A program made the translations under genes and the position numbers. From Candidatus Altarchaeota archaeon (GTDB taxonomy: Archaea; Altiarchaeota; Altiarchaeia; IMC4; SCGC-AAA252-I15), in the NCBI GenBank assembly GCA_026394745.1, contig JAPKXP010000176.1, positions 1-15,827 on the forward strand: DNA of 15,827 bases. The letters are read 5' to 3'. The notes below the pieces were generated by a model that was given only the letters and a program-made list of their open reading frames with translations, was not told the origin of the DNA and did no database searches. Shown piece by piece: positions 1 through 6,816 of this stretch (within the stretch, counting starts at the first letter, position 1; each line of letters starts with the position of its first letter).

Positions 1-46
1 TTCTTTCTTCTTTTATTTTTTATTTTTCTTAAAGAAATCTTTTCTC
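1..46 (+). promoter_or_regulatory. T-rich upstream region of nucS
   Basis: The first 46 bases are almost pure pyrimidine with several TTTTATT-like stretches, and the nucS ATG follows at once. No Shine-Dalgarno is visible, so the nucS transcript is probably leaderless or very short-leadered. The T-run could also be the terminator of a gene that lies before the window. Exact promoter elements cannot be fixed. Confidence 0.35.
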
Positions 47-796
47 ATGGATTCCTATGAAGCTTCCGAGCGATTGTCCCGGGATTTGAGCGAGCATAGG
101 GTAGTCGTCTTGGTTTGTTCTTGCAGCATAGAGTATTGGGGTAGGGGCAGGAGCGTTGTGGGGTCTGGGGATAGGGTCATCTTGTTCAAGCCTGACACGA
201 CAATCATAGTTCATTCGCTTTCGGGTTTTAAGCCGTTGAATTGGATGAGTCCGCCGACTGACACGAGCGTTGATGCGGAGGGCAATGATGTTATGGTGTT
301 CAGCCAGAAGACCACCAAGCCTTTTGAGGAGATTAAGATTCGGATTCATGAAGTCAAGGCCTACAACTCTTACGCGGGATTGAAGGACAAGGAGAAGCTG
401 GATTTGACGCACAATGAAAAGGACATGCGGGACTACTTGGCGAAGAACACGCACATCATCCACCCTGAGTTTCGGCTTAAGAGCCTGGAGTATCGCAGCC
501 CGCTCGGATTCTTCGACTTGTATGGGAGGATTGGGAGTAAGTATGTTGTCGTCGAGTTGAAGTCTGAGAAGGCCGGGCTTCCAGCGGCATTGCAGATTAA
601 GAGGTACTCCGACTGGCTGCGAAGCCACATTAAGGAGGAGGTGCTCGGCATTCTCATGGCGCCGAGCATAACGCCTAACGCATTGAACCTGCTTAGGAAG
701 GAGGGCGTCGAGTATATTAAATTCGACATAAAAGATATTAAGGAGACGAGGAAACGTAATCCTGAGGGCACTTTAGGGAGATGGATAATCCACTAG
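47..796 (+). CDS. nucS: Endonuclease NucS (EndoMS)
   Basis: 249 aa, close to the usual family length. NucS/EndoMS cleaves branched or mismatched DNA and works with PCNA in archaea. The N-terminal DNA-binding/dimerisation part shows GRGRS (residues 32-36), GDR..LFKPD (41-50) and KPLNW (62-66). The C-terminal RecB-like nuclease domain carries D157 (in GFFDLYG), E170 and K172 (in VVVELK) and Q183, matching the D...ExK...Q catalytic set. The extreme C-terminus, EGTLGRWIIH, resembles a degenerate PCNA-interacting box with Glu in place of Gln. The ATG at 47 fits the start of the conserved N-terminus and no SD is needed if the transcript is leaderless. The last 16 bases overlap the next gene, which suggests translational coupling. 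Confidence 0.93.
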   Translation: MDSYEASERLSRDLSEHRVVVLVCSCSIEYWGRGRSVVGSGDRVILFKPDTTIIVHSLSGFKPLNWMSPPTDTSVDAEGNDVMVFSQKTTKPFEEIKIRIHEVKAYNSYAGLKDKEKLDLTHNEKDMRDYLAKNTHIIHPEFRLKSLEYRSPLGFFDLYGRIGSKYVVVELKSEKAGLPAALQIKRYSDWLRSHIKEEVLGILMAPSITPNALNLLRKEGVEYIKFDIKDIKETRKRNPEGTLGRWIIH

Positions 797-972
797 ACCA
801 GTCTAAGCTGACGGAATATGGCTTCCCGCGGCAGGAGGATAGGGTTCGCAGGAACCCGCGCCCGATAAAGTCCCTATGCACTTCCTGCGGCAGCGAGGAG
901 TGGCTGAACTGGATTAGTTCAGACAAGTATGTCTGCGACAAGTGCGCGGGAGAGGGTAAGGGCAGGAGATGA
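781..972 (+). CDS. Small zinc-ribbon protein, function unknown
   Basis: 63 aa. Two CxxC knuckles (C33/C36 in CTSCG and C52/C55 in CDKCAG) are separated by 15 residues containing WLNW, which is the layout of a one-zinc ribbon. The N-terminal 30 residues are polar and probably disordered. The ATG overlaps the end of nucS by 16 bases in another frame, with GGGAG directly in front of it, so translation probably depends on coupling to nucS. The stop lies 4 bases before the next start. No specific family is recognised. A nucleic-acid-binding or protein-binding role near NucS is inferred only from the knuckles and position. Confidence 0.7.
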   Translation: MDNPLDQSKLTEYGFPRQEDRVRRNPRPIKSLCTSCGSEEWLNWISSDKYVCDKCAGEGKGRR

Positions 973-976
973 TTTG

Positions 977-1888
977 ATGAATAGGCTTGTTTTGGTTGCG
1001 GTTTTGCTGCTGCTTTCTGGATTGTGCGCGGCTTGGGGTCCTGGGGTTAACAAGCGCTTGTGCGAGGATTCTGTTGCTGCAGTCTGGGGTCAGGAGGTGT
1101 TGAGGGATTGCGTTCCGGAGAATGATTCCGGCTTCTTGTGGAGGTTTTGCGACGTGAACTCTGTGATGATGGGTTCTGAGGACTATGGGAAGTGCAAGAA
1201 GGCTTTTTCGAGGACGTATGACATTCATCCTGCGTTGATTCCGACGGATGTTTTCATGGACGAGGCTTTGCACTATGATTACTTGCATTGCCCGATAATC
1301 AAGGGCACTGAGAGGTGGTGGATTTGCGGGGATTCGAGTGACAGGTCCGCCTGGGTTCTTGCGGACAAGTGGTTTTCCGCAGCTGAGACCGCTCCGGACG
1401 TGTGCACGAGAGTCTATGATTTCTGCATAGCGGTTAACTATTACGCCGACAGCGAGAGCGAGCTGCACCAGGTCAAGAACATCGACAACAAGTGCATGCA
1501 GAACATAGAGGCGACCGCAGACAGGATGGTGGAAAGCAACGAGTCGAGCTGGAATGCAGGAGACAAGTGCAATTTCCGCGGCAGCACGGACAATTCGCTC
1601 ACTCACACGCAACGTCTGGGCGTAGGCAGCGCCGACATAAACAGGATTACGGAGTACCTGCGCAACAGGGGCGTTGTCATCAGGGACAAGCCGCTGCAGC
1701 CTAAGAGCTCGGTCATAATTCTCGCGAACTCAATAGACAAGGAGGGCGCTCAAGGGCTCTACGACTTGGAGGGCGTGTGGAAGGAGGGTCAGAAGGTGTT
1801 CGTCGTCGCAGGCAACGAGAAGGAGGATACGCAGGCGGCGTGGATTGAAAATAAGGATTCACTTCTTTCGGGAGTTAATGCGGAGTAG
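977..1888 (+). CDS. Secreted Cys-rich protein (paralogue A), S1-P1/PLC-like N-terminus
   Basis: 303 aa from ATG 977; an in-frame ATG at 929 lies inside the previous gene and would precede the signal peptide. GGAGA at 965-969 is a good SD for 977. Residues 1-19 form a signal peptide, with predicted cleavage LCAA|W so that Trp20 becomes the mature N-terminus. The mature part contains exactly ten Cys (29, 45, 59, 73, 105, 117, 143, 150, 173, 198), all with a counterpart in paralogue B (3388-4653). Motifs are WGPGVN (20-25), HYDYLHCP (99-106) and NYYADS (154-159). Their order recalls zinc-dependent phospholipase C/S1-P1 nucleases, in which the mature N-terminal Trp and a His five residues later bind zinc. 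Here that His is Asn25. Residues 244-303 form a separate alpha/beta-looking tail with no counterpart recognised. It ends 1 base before the convergent HxlR gene. Enzymatic activity is uncertain. Confidence 0.8.
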   Translation: MNRLVLVAVLLLLSGLCAAWGPGVNKRLCEDSVAAVWGQEVLRDCVPENDSGFLWRFCDVNSVMMGSEDYGKCKKAFSRTYDIHPALIPTDVFMDEALHYDYLHCPIIKGTERWWICGDSSDRSAWVLADKWFSAAETAPDVCTRVYDFCIAVNYYADSESELHQVKNIDNKCMQNIEATADRMVESNESSWNAGDKCNFRGSTDNSLTHTQRLGVGSADINRITEYLRNRGVVIRDKPLQPKSSVIILANSIDKEGAQGLYDLEGVWKEGQKVFVVAGNEKEDTQAAWIENKDSLLSGVNAE

Positions 1889-1889
1889 T

Positions 1890-2279
1890 TTACGGCGGCT
1901 CGCTCTTCCTTTTCTTACACAAGTCGCATGAGAGAATCTCTTCTTTTTCCTTGACACCCCAGTTCTCACCCAACTCCTTGAGGTCGCATATTATCTTCCT
2001 TAGTTCATCGCCTTTCTGCGTCAGGGAGTACTCGACTTTCACCGGCATGTTGATTGCCATTATGCTCCTTTGGACGATGCCGTCACCCTCCATCTCCTTA
2101 AGCCTCTTGGAGAGTATCGCCGGCGTTATGCCCTTGATGCTCCGTTTGATTTCGTTGAATCGTACGCTCTTGTCGCTGCAGTAGAGGTCTCTGAGTATCA
2201 GGAGCGTCCATTTTTTGCCGATTATGTTTAGTGTCGTGTAGACTGGGCATGTCGGGATCTGGTTTTTGTTTTCAGTCAT
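1890..2279 (-). CDS. HxlR-family winged-helix regulator
   Basis: 129 aa, a normal HxlR/MarR-like length. The family signature is plain: CPVYTTLNIIGKKWTLLILR near the N-terminus with Cys11 before Pro, the recognition-helix region GITPAILSKRLKEME (50-64), and the wing followed by VEYSLTQKG (82-90). Family members are DNA-binding homodimers, and in several of them the N-terminal Cys senses oxidants or electrophiles. A C-terminal CxxC (C118, C121) adds possible redox or metal sensitivity. The gene faces paralogue A tail to tail and is divergent from hisG. An inverted repeat about 40-75 bases upstream is a candidate operator, so autoregulation is likely. The target genes are not known. Confidence 0.9.
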   Translation of the reverse strand: MTENKNQIPTCPVYTTLNIIGKKWTLLILRDLYCSDKSVRFNEIKRSIKGITPAILSKRLKEMEGDGIVQRSIMAINMPVKVEYSLTQKGDELRKIICDLKELGENWGVKEKEEILSCDLCKKRKSEPP

Positions 2280-2318
2280 TTCACTTTTTATGAATTATTG
2301 TATATAGCCAGTTTCAAT

Positions 2319-2355
2319 ATAAATACTAGATACTTTTTTTATATATAGTATTTAT
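2319..2355. promoter_or_regulatory. Inverted repeat, candidate HxlR operator
   Basis: ATAAATACTA (2319-2328) and TAGTATTTAT (2346-2355) are perfect reverse complements, 10 bp each with 17 bp between. A nested pair ATACT (2330-2334) / AGTAT (2347-2351) repeats the TACT/AGTA half-site type reported for HxlR-family regulators such as YodB. The left arm overlaps a TATA-like element for the minus-strand regulator (TTTATATTG read on minus), and the spacer holds TTTTTTTATATATAG for the plus strand. The site therefore sits where it could control both divergent directions. Function is inferred. Confidence 0.55.
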
Positions 2356-2410
2356 TCGGAGGGATTACTGCGCGTGAACCAGCGAACCCGCTACCACGAC
2401 GTAGAGGAGG

Positions 2411-2452
2411 ATATTAAATAAGGATTCATTATAGTTTACATCAAATGTAAGG
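2411..2452 (+). promoter_or_regulatory. Promoter and Shine-Dalgarno of hisG
   Basis: A purine-rich BRE-like GAGGAGG (2404-2410) precedes ATATTAAATA (2411-2420), a TATA-like box. Transcription would start near 2442. AAGG at 2449-2452 lies 9 bases before ATG 2462 and only 3 before ATG 2456, which favours 2462 as the hisG start. Confidence 0.45.
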
Positions 2453-2461
2453 TTGATGCTG

Positions 2462-3352
2462 ATGAAAGAAATCACCGAAAACAACAAACTCAGGCTGGGC
2501 CTGCCGAAAGGCAGTCTGGAGGAGTCGACATTCAAGATGTTCGAGAAGGCCGGCTTCAAGATAAGGAAGACCGAGAGGTCCTACTTCCCGAGCATAGACG
2601 ACAAGGAGATTGAGGCGGTCATGATGCGCGCCCAGGAGATTCCCAGGTACGTGAGCCAAGGAGTGCTGGACGCAGGCCTGACCGGAAAGGACTGGGTCAT
2701 CGAGACCAACTCCAGAGTAGTCGCCGTAGCAGACCTGATATACTCCAAGCAGAACATGAGGCCTGTGAAGTGGGTTCTCGCAGTGCCAAACGACTCGACG
2801 ATAAACAGCGCCAAAGACTTGAAGGGCAAGAGGATTGCAACCGAAGTCGTGAACATAACGAAGAAATACCTCGCCAGAAAGAAGGTGAAGGCCGACGTCG
2901 AATTCTCGTGGGGCGCGACCGAAGCCAAGCCGCCGCTGCTTGCCGACGCCATAGTCGAGGTCACGGAGACGGGTTCCTCCCTGAAGGCGAACAACCTCCG
3001 GATTGTGGAAGTCGTGATGGAATCCAACACTCAACTCATCGCAAACCCGAAAGCCTGGAAGGACGCGTGGAAGAAGAACAAGATAAGCGAGATATCCATG
3101 CTGCTGCAGGGAGCGATAAGGGCTGAGGAGAAAGTCGGCTTGAAGATGAACGTGAAGTGCAGCCAGCTCGACGAGCTGCTTTCATTCCTGCCGGCGTTGA
3201 AGAACCCGACGATATCGCCCCTAAGCGATTCCGGATGGGTTGCGGTTGAGACGGTAATAGACGAGAAGAAGGTTCGGGAGATAATCCCGCTGCTCAAGAG
3301 GAAGGGCGCTTCAGGGATAATAGAGTACCCGCTCAACAAGATAATACCTTAA
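2462..3352 (+). CDS. hisG: ATP phosphoribosyltransferase, long form (HisG)
   Basis: 296 aa from ATG 2462. In-frame TTG 2453 and ATG 2456 add two or three residues but have poor SD spacing. HisG joins ATP and PRPP, the first step of histidine synthesis. Visible motifs are LGLPKGSLEE (12-21), VSQGVLDAGLTGKDWV (64-79), GATEAKPPL (151-159) and the PRPP loop DAIVEVTETGSSL (162-174). Residues about 218-296 (KMNVKC, then ISPLSDSGWVAVETVI) match the regulatory HisG_C domain of the long form, which needs no HisZ partner and is normally inhibited by histidine. No other his gene is in the window, so the gene is separated from its pathway here. Confidence 0.95.
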   Translation: MKEITENNKLRLGLPKGSLEESTFKMFEKAGFKIRKTERSYFPSIDDKEIEAVMMRAQEIPRYVSQGVLDAGLTGKDWVIETNSRVVAVADLIYSKQNMRPVKWVLAVPNDSTINSAKDLKGKRIATEVVNITKKYLARKKVKADVEFSWGATEAKPPLLADAIVEVTETGSSLKANNLRIVEVVMESNTQLIANPKAWKDAWKKNKISEISMLLQGAIRAEEKVGLKMNVKCSQLDELLSFLPALKNPTISPLSDSGWVAVETVIDEKKVREIIPLLKRKGASGIIEYPLNKIIP

Positions 3353-3366
3353 GCCGGCTTTTATTT
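3351..3366 (+). promoter_or_regulatory. Palindrome and TATA-like box before paralogue B
   Basis: AAGCCGGCTT (3351-3360) is a perfect 10-bp palindrome overlapping the hisG stop codon. It runs directly into CTTTTATTT (3358-3366), a TATA-like box whose centre lies about 27 bases before ATG 3388, so paralogue B is probably leaderless. The palindrome plus T/A-rich bases could also help end hisG transcription. Confidence 0.4.
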
Positions 3367-3387
3367 CCCAGTCCTCAATTAATTACC

Positions 3388-4653
3388 ATGAGGAACGCTT
3401 TCGTGGGCCTTAGTCTGCTGCTTCTGTTGTCTTCTATAGTCTCTGCCTGGGGTCCGTCAACGCACGGCATCATATGCAGGGAGGTCGTCTCCCGGGTTTG
3501 GGGTAGTGAAGGATTGAAGTGCCTGTCCAACACGGGCTTGGATTACTGCAGCGACATCAAGGCGGCCTACGGCGAGGAAGCCTATGCGGGATGCGTAAAG
3601 AAGGTTTCCGACGGAAGCGGCATAGACCCCGCAGGGTATCCTGAATTCGTCGTAAACGACGTCGAAAACCACTATGACTACGCAAACTGCCCCGTGAAGT
3701 GGCTTCGCGACAACCAGTGGATATGCAGCGGCGAAGGGTCTCCTGCAAGAGAGCAGACTAACTACTGGCTTAACGCAGCAGAGAACGCTGAAAGCCTCTG
3801 CTCGAGGGTCGAGAGGTTTTGCACGGGAGGCAACTATTACGCGGATTCTATGTTCCCGTTGTACCGGGTGAAGTACCTTGAAGGCTGCCTTGGCCCGCCA
3901 TTTACCCAGGAAGTCGACTTAAAGGTTTCTTCTGGAGAGGCGAACTGGACGGTTAAAAAGCAATGCGTTTTCTCCTACCTTCGTGAACTCGCCGGAGTCA
4001 ACAAGACCACTAAAAGCCACGTTACTTTCATAGTCAACAAGGGAGACGTCGACTCGATTGTCGATGAAATGAAGGCTGTCGCGTCCGAGGTCGCGAGTAG
4101 GGAGTATTACTCGCCAATATCCCAGGATGCCGTGGATGAATCGTTCATCGTTGTGAGTCTCGTAGGCCCGGTAAACAACATCAGTATCACGTCGCCCATA
4201 GAGCAGCAGGTAGAGAACACGTCGACCGGCGAGGAAGGATGCTGCACAATGGAGGATCTTGGTTTCGAAGAGGGCGGGTTTGAGGAGGGCATGGCCGAGT
4301 TCGAGAGGAACTTGAACGAGACTTTAGGCTCCTTTAGCGGCACATTTGAGATGCCTGATACGAAGTTCATAGAAGTCGGCGACTACAGGAGCAAGCTAAA
4401 CAACGCCCTGCTTGTTTTCGTAGTGGGAATGCTCGTAGCCTGCATGATATTCTTAGGCTACGTGCTGGCTCACATGCGCAATGTTGAGGAGAGGGGGAAA
4501 GCGCTCTCGAGCGCGGAAAAGAGGCCCGAACCATTGCAGGAGATTAGATCAGTCCCAGGACCAGCACGCGTTCAGGAGATGCCAGCCGCTCCGAAAACAG
4601 AGGAGCCTACGCCCAAAAAGAGAGGCCGTAAGGGGAAAAAGGAAGTTACGTGA
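3388..4653 (+). CDS. Membrane-anchored Cys-rich protein (paralogue B), S1-P1/PLC-like
   Basis: 421 aa. Residues 1-20 are a signal peptide with a textbook VSA|W cleavage site. The mature protein starts WGPSTH (21-26), with Trp and His spaced as in the zinc-binding W1...H6 of S1-P1 nucleases. HYDYANCP (95-102) and NYYADSMFPL (149-158) occupy the positions of the family's HxxxD metal motifs, but with Asn149 where His is expected and Tyr159 in place of the His of QPLH. Ten Cys (30, 45, 54, 69, 101, 113, 138, 145, 167, 193) pair with those of paralogue A. A second domain follows (about 205-280), then CC (285-286), an acidic stretch EEGGFEEGMAEFE, one membrane helix (about 339-361) and a Pro/Lys/Arg-rich cytoplasmic tail. 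N-x-S/T sequons occur at N186, N205, N264, N277 and N310. Expected topology is outside/inside. Substrate unknown. Confidence 0.8.
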   Translation: MRNAFVGLSLLLLLSSIVSAWGPSTHGIICREVVSRVWGSEGLKCLSNTGLDYCSDIKAAYGEEAYAGCVKKVSDGSGIDPAGYPEFVVNDVENHYDYANCPVKWLRDNQWICSGEGSPAREQTNYWLNAAENAESLCSRVERFCTGGNYYADSMFPLYRVKYLEGCLGPPFTQEVDLKVSSGEANWTVKKQCVFSYLRELAGVNKTTKSHVTFIVNKGDVDSIVDEMKAVASEVASREYYSPISQDAVDESFIVVSLVGPVNNISITSPIEQQVENTSTGEEGCCTMEDLGFEEGGFEEGMAEFERNLNETLGSFSGTFEMPDTKFIEVGDYRSKLNNALLVFVVGMLVACMIFLGYVLAHMRNVEERGKALSSAEKRPEPLQEIRSVPGPARVQEMPAAPKTEEPTPKKRGRKGKKEVT

Positions 4654-4663
4654 GTGATACATC

Positions 4664-5332
4664 TTGAACAAATTATTCTGCGGCATAGACGAAGCCGGCA
4701 GGGGCCCGGTCATCGGCCCCATGGTGCTCTGCTGCGTTGTCGTTGACAAGAAAGGCATTGAAAAGCTCTCAAAGCTGCGGGTCAGGGACTCGAAGAAGGT
4801 TGCGCCAGGGAGGCGGGAGCACCTTGAGCCGCTGATAAAGAGCATAGTGCAGGAGTGGGTTATAGCGAAAGTCACTCCCCGGCAGATAGACTCGCTGAGG
4901 AAGGAGATGTCCCTGAACGCCATCGAGGCGGTGAAGACTGCTGAACTTATTCTTTCGCTGAAAAACAAGCCTTCCAAGATTACGATAGACGCAACAGACA
5001 ACATAGCCGACGACTACACGAAGAGGATTGTCGGCTACATGACTAAGATGAGCCCGGACTACAGGATTCCTGCGATTGTTTCAGAACACAAGGCTGACGC
5101 AAACTACATAGAGGTCGGGGCGGCGTCCATCATAGCTAAGGTGGAGCGCGACAGGGAGATAGAGGAATTGAAGAAGGAATATGGAAACTTCGGGTCAGGC
5201 TACCCGTCAGACGAGCTGACGCAGAAGTTCCTTAAGAAGCTGGTGAAGGAGGGGGGCGGGCTTCCGGACTACGTGAGGAAGAGCTGGAACACCGTGAGAA
5301 AGAGCAAACAGTTTACGCTCGGCGATTTCTAG
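4664..5332 (+). CDS. rnhB: Ribonuclease HII
   Basis: 222 aa, typical of archaeal type 2 RNase H. It nicks RNA-DNA hybrids and single ribonucleotides in DNA. The start must be TTG 4664, because an in-frame stop lies at 4655 and DEAGRG begins at residue 9. Catalytic residues are D9, E10, D109 (in ITIDATDN) and D145 (in EHKADANY), and DSKK (42-45) and GAASIIAKVERD (152-163) are also conserved. The C-terminus KQFTLGDF fits a PCNA box (Q216, L219, F222), as known for Archaeoglobus RNase HII. It starts 10 bases after paralogue B, and its last 20 bases overlap the convergent DUF4443-like gene. Confidence 0.95.
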   Translation: MNKLFCGIDEAGRGPVIGPMVLCCVVVDKKGIEKLSKLRVRDSKKVAPGRREHLEPLIKSIVQEWVIAKVTPRQIDSLRKEMSLNAIEAVKTAELILSLKNKPSKITIDATDNIADDYTKRIVGYMTKMSPDYRIPAIVSEHKADANYIEVGAASIIAKVERDREIEELKKEYGNFGSGYPSDELTQKFLKKLVKEGGGLPDYVRKSWNTVRKSKQFTLGDF

Positions 5333-5894
5333 ACAGTTCTAAAGCGACTGCAAGAGCGCCGTCTTCGGCGCTGTTCTGGGAGTCGGCGAACGAGATGACT
5401 ACCACGTCGCCGTCTTTAAGCTTCATTGAATCAAGCTTTGCAGTCAAGTCTACGAACTTGTCAGCGCTGAAGTCGTCGGAAGGAAACTTCACGCTGCCGC
5501 CGTCGAACACCAGTATCACGCTGCCGCTGGCGCCAGCCCGTACTGCGATGTCGCGCTCGTCCAATCCCGGGCTCTTCACGAAGTCGGCTGCATTGCGTAC
5601 GACGACCATGGACTGCTGCTTTTCCGATATGTCCATGGAGCTGAAGGCGATAGGCCGCGTGAACTCCTTGGCCATAGACTCAAGCTTTCGCACGCCCTTC
5701 CTTGAAAGAGAATGCCCCTGCATCCTCGACTCCAATAGACCATCCTGCGAGAGCTTCTTGATTATGGTCCTTACGCTCCCCTCCCCCAAACCCAAGAGCT
5801 TGACGAGCTTCTTTCTGCCTACGGGCCCGTCACCTAAGAGGAACATCGTCCTGACGACGTGCACTACGCCGAAACTTGGAGCTGCGCCAACCAT
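5313..5894 (-). CDS. Winged-helix protein with DUF4443-like C-terminal domain
   Basis: 193 aa. Residues about 8-78 form a winged helix: VVRTMFLLG, GRKKLVKLLGLGEGSVRTII, then a wing ending HSLSRKGVRKLE. The C-terminal half (about 80-193) is an alpha/beta domain with SVILVFDGG (125-133) and GDVVVISFAD (162-171). This arrangement matches archaeal proteins annotated DUF4443; family recall is from memory. It may be a transcription factor whose C-terminal domain senses a ligand, but the effector is unknown. ATG 5894 is 15-25 bases from TATTTAAAA read on minus, so the transcript is probably leaderless. The 3' end overlaps rnhB by 20 bases in convergent orientation. Confidence 0.75.
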   Translation of the reverse strand: MVGAAPSFGVVHVVRTMFLLGDGPVGRKKLVKLLGLGEGSVRTIIKKLSQDGLLESRMQGHSLSRKGVRKLESMAKEFTRPIAFSSMDISEKQQSMVVVRNAADFVKSPGLDERDIAVRAGASGSVILVFDGGSVKFPSDDFSADKFVDLTAKLDSMKLKDGDVVVISFADSQNSAEDGALAVALELSRNRRA

Positions 5895-5907
5895 CGTTGA
5901 AACATGA

Positions 5908-5966
5908 AGTTTTTAAATAGGTAATCTATATAATAAAAACTTTGTTGCTATTTAAGGTGCTTTAAG
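5908..5966. promoter_or_regulatory. Shared divergent promoter of DUF4443-like gene and L10e operon
   Basis: TTTTAAATA (5911-5919) reads as a TATA box on both strands. On minus (TATTTAAAA) it is correctly spaced for ATG 5894. CTATATAA (5926-5933) is the better plus-strand box for rpl10e, with transcription expected near 5955. AAGGTG (5954-5959) is the rpl10e Shine-Dalgarno, 7 bases before ATG 5967. Confidence 0.5.
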
Positions 5967-6506
5967 ATGGCAGGTATACGTCCAGCTAAGTGTTACAGGT
6001 GGGATAGTCCGGCTTACACGAGGGTCAACAACAACCCGTCGGACTCGTACATAACGGGCATTCCAGCGTCGAAGCTGAATACCTTCAACATGGGTAACGT
6101 GAAGGGCGAGTTCGACACCGAAGCTTCCATAGTGTACAGTGTCAACATTCAGGTAAGGCACAATGCATTGGACGCGGCTAGAGTGCAGGCCCAAAAGACG
6201 CTTGAGAAGAGCGTAGGTTTGGCAAACTACTTCTTCAAGGTAAGACCTTACCCGCACCACGTCATGCGCGAGAACGTGCAGGCGAGCGGCGCTGGGGCTG
6301 ATCGTGTCTCAGACGGCATGAGGCACGCTTTCGGGAAGCCCATTGGGAGGGCTGCGAGGATAAACAGGGGCCAGAAGCTGTTTTCAGTCTACTTCAACAA
6401 TAACGAGCAGCGGCTTGCCATAGTCAAGAAGGCCCTGCACCAGGCTGAGAAAAAGCTCCCTGGATATACTAGCGTTCTGGTTGAGCCGGTTAAGGCCAAG
6501 AAGTAA
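5967..6506 (+). CDS. rpl10e: 50S ribosomal protein L10e (uL16)
   Basis: 179 aa, full length. The start MAGIRPAKCYRW and the segments TRVNNNPSDSYITGIP, VRPYPHHVMREN (about 82-93) and GMRHAFGKP are strongly conserved in archaeal L10e. The protein sits near the peptidyl-transferase centre and contacts tRNA and 5S rRNA. It is followed after 4 bases by aEF-1beta, forming a two-gene translation operon with its own TATA box and SD. Confidence 0.98.
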   Translation: MAGIRPAKCYRWDSPAYTRVNNNPSDSYITGIPASKLNTFNMGNVKGEFDTEASIVYSVNIQVRHNALDAARVQAQKTLEKSVGLANYFFKVRPYPHHVMRENVQASGAGADRVSDGMRHAFGKPIGRAARINRGQKLFSVYFNNNEQRLAIVKKALHQAEKKLPGYTSVLVEPVKAKK

Positions 6507-6510
6507 AAAG

Positions 6511-6783
6511 ATGACAGAGTGGAATGTCGTTGCTAAACTTAGGATAATGCCTGAAGGCGTTGACACGGACTTTGAAGCCGTGAAGAAGCAGCTTGAGAAA
6601 ATCGTGGGCGACAAGGCTAAGATACACAGCATGGAAATCAAGCCAATCGCCTTCGGATTGAAATCGCTTGAAGCCAACATCCTCTTTAACGACAAGCAGG
6701 GCGGCTTTGAGGATATTGAAAGCAAGGTCAGGGAGATTTCCGGCGTCGGCGAAGTTGAGACGCTGGACATCAACAGGTTGTAG
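6511..6783 (+). CDS. ef1b: Elongation factor 1-beta (aEF-1beta)
   Basis: 90 aa, the normal archaeal length. It is the guanine-nucleotide exchange factor for aEF-1alpha. Conserved features are the N-terminal VVAKLRIMPEGVDTDF, the hydrophobic core MEIKPIAFGLKSLEANI (about 41-57), GGFEDIE, and the closing SGVGEVETLDINRL. ATG 6511 is chosen because upstream in-frame codons lie in rpl10e. Translation may be coupled to L10e across the 4-base gap. Confidence 0.96.
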   Translation: MTEWNVVAKLRIMPEGVDTDFEAVKKQLEKIVGDKAKIHSMEIKPIAFGLKSLEANILFNDKQGGFEDIESKVREISGVGEVETLDINRL

Positions 6784-6816
6784 TCTACTTCTTTGAAATA
6801 CTTTTCCTGTGCACTC

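Noticed and set aside
29..628. Long minus-strand open frame opposite nucS, and similar frames opposite hisG, HPS-RraA and rtcB
   Set aside because: Arg/Leu/His-rich translations without domains, lying antisense to well-recognised genes. They are shadows of codon bias.
929..976. Upstream start of paralogue A at 929 (16 extra residues)
   Set aside because: It would bury the signal peptide behind a charged leader and overlap the zinc-ribbon gene by 44 bases. ATG 977 has a good SD.
2374..2421. 15-codon frame GTG...TAA before hisG as a histidine leader peptide
   Set aside because: Only one His codon is present, no terminator/antiterminator follows, and the likely hisG TATA box lies inside it. 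Kept only as a remark under the operator finding.
2356..2425. Possible tRNA 3' half on the minus strand (GCGGGTTCG near 2390)
   Set aside because: No acceptor or anticodon stems can be drawn around the GGTTCG, and the T-stem does not pair properly. It is also explained by the short spacer before hisG.
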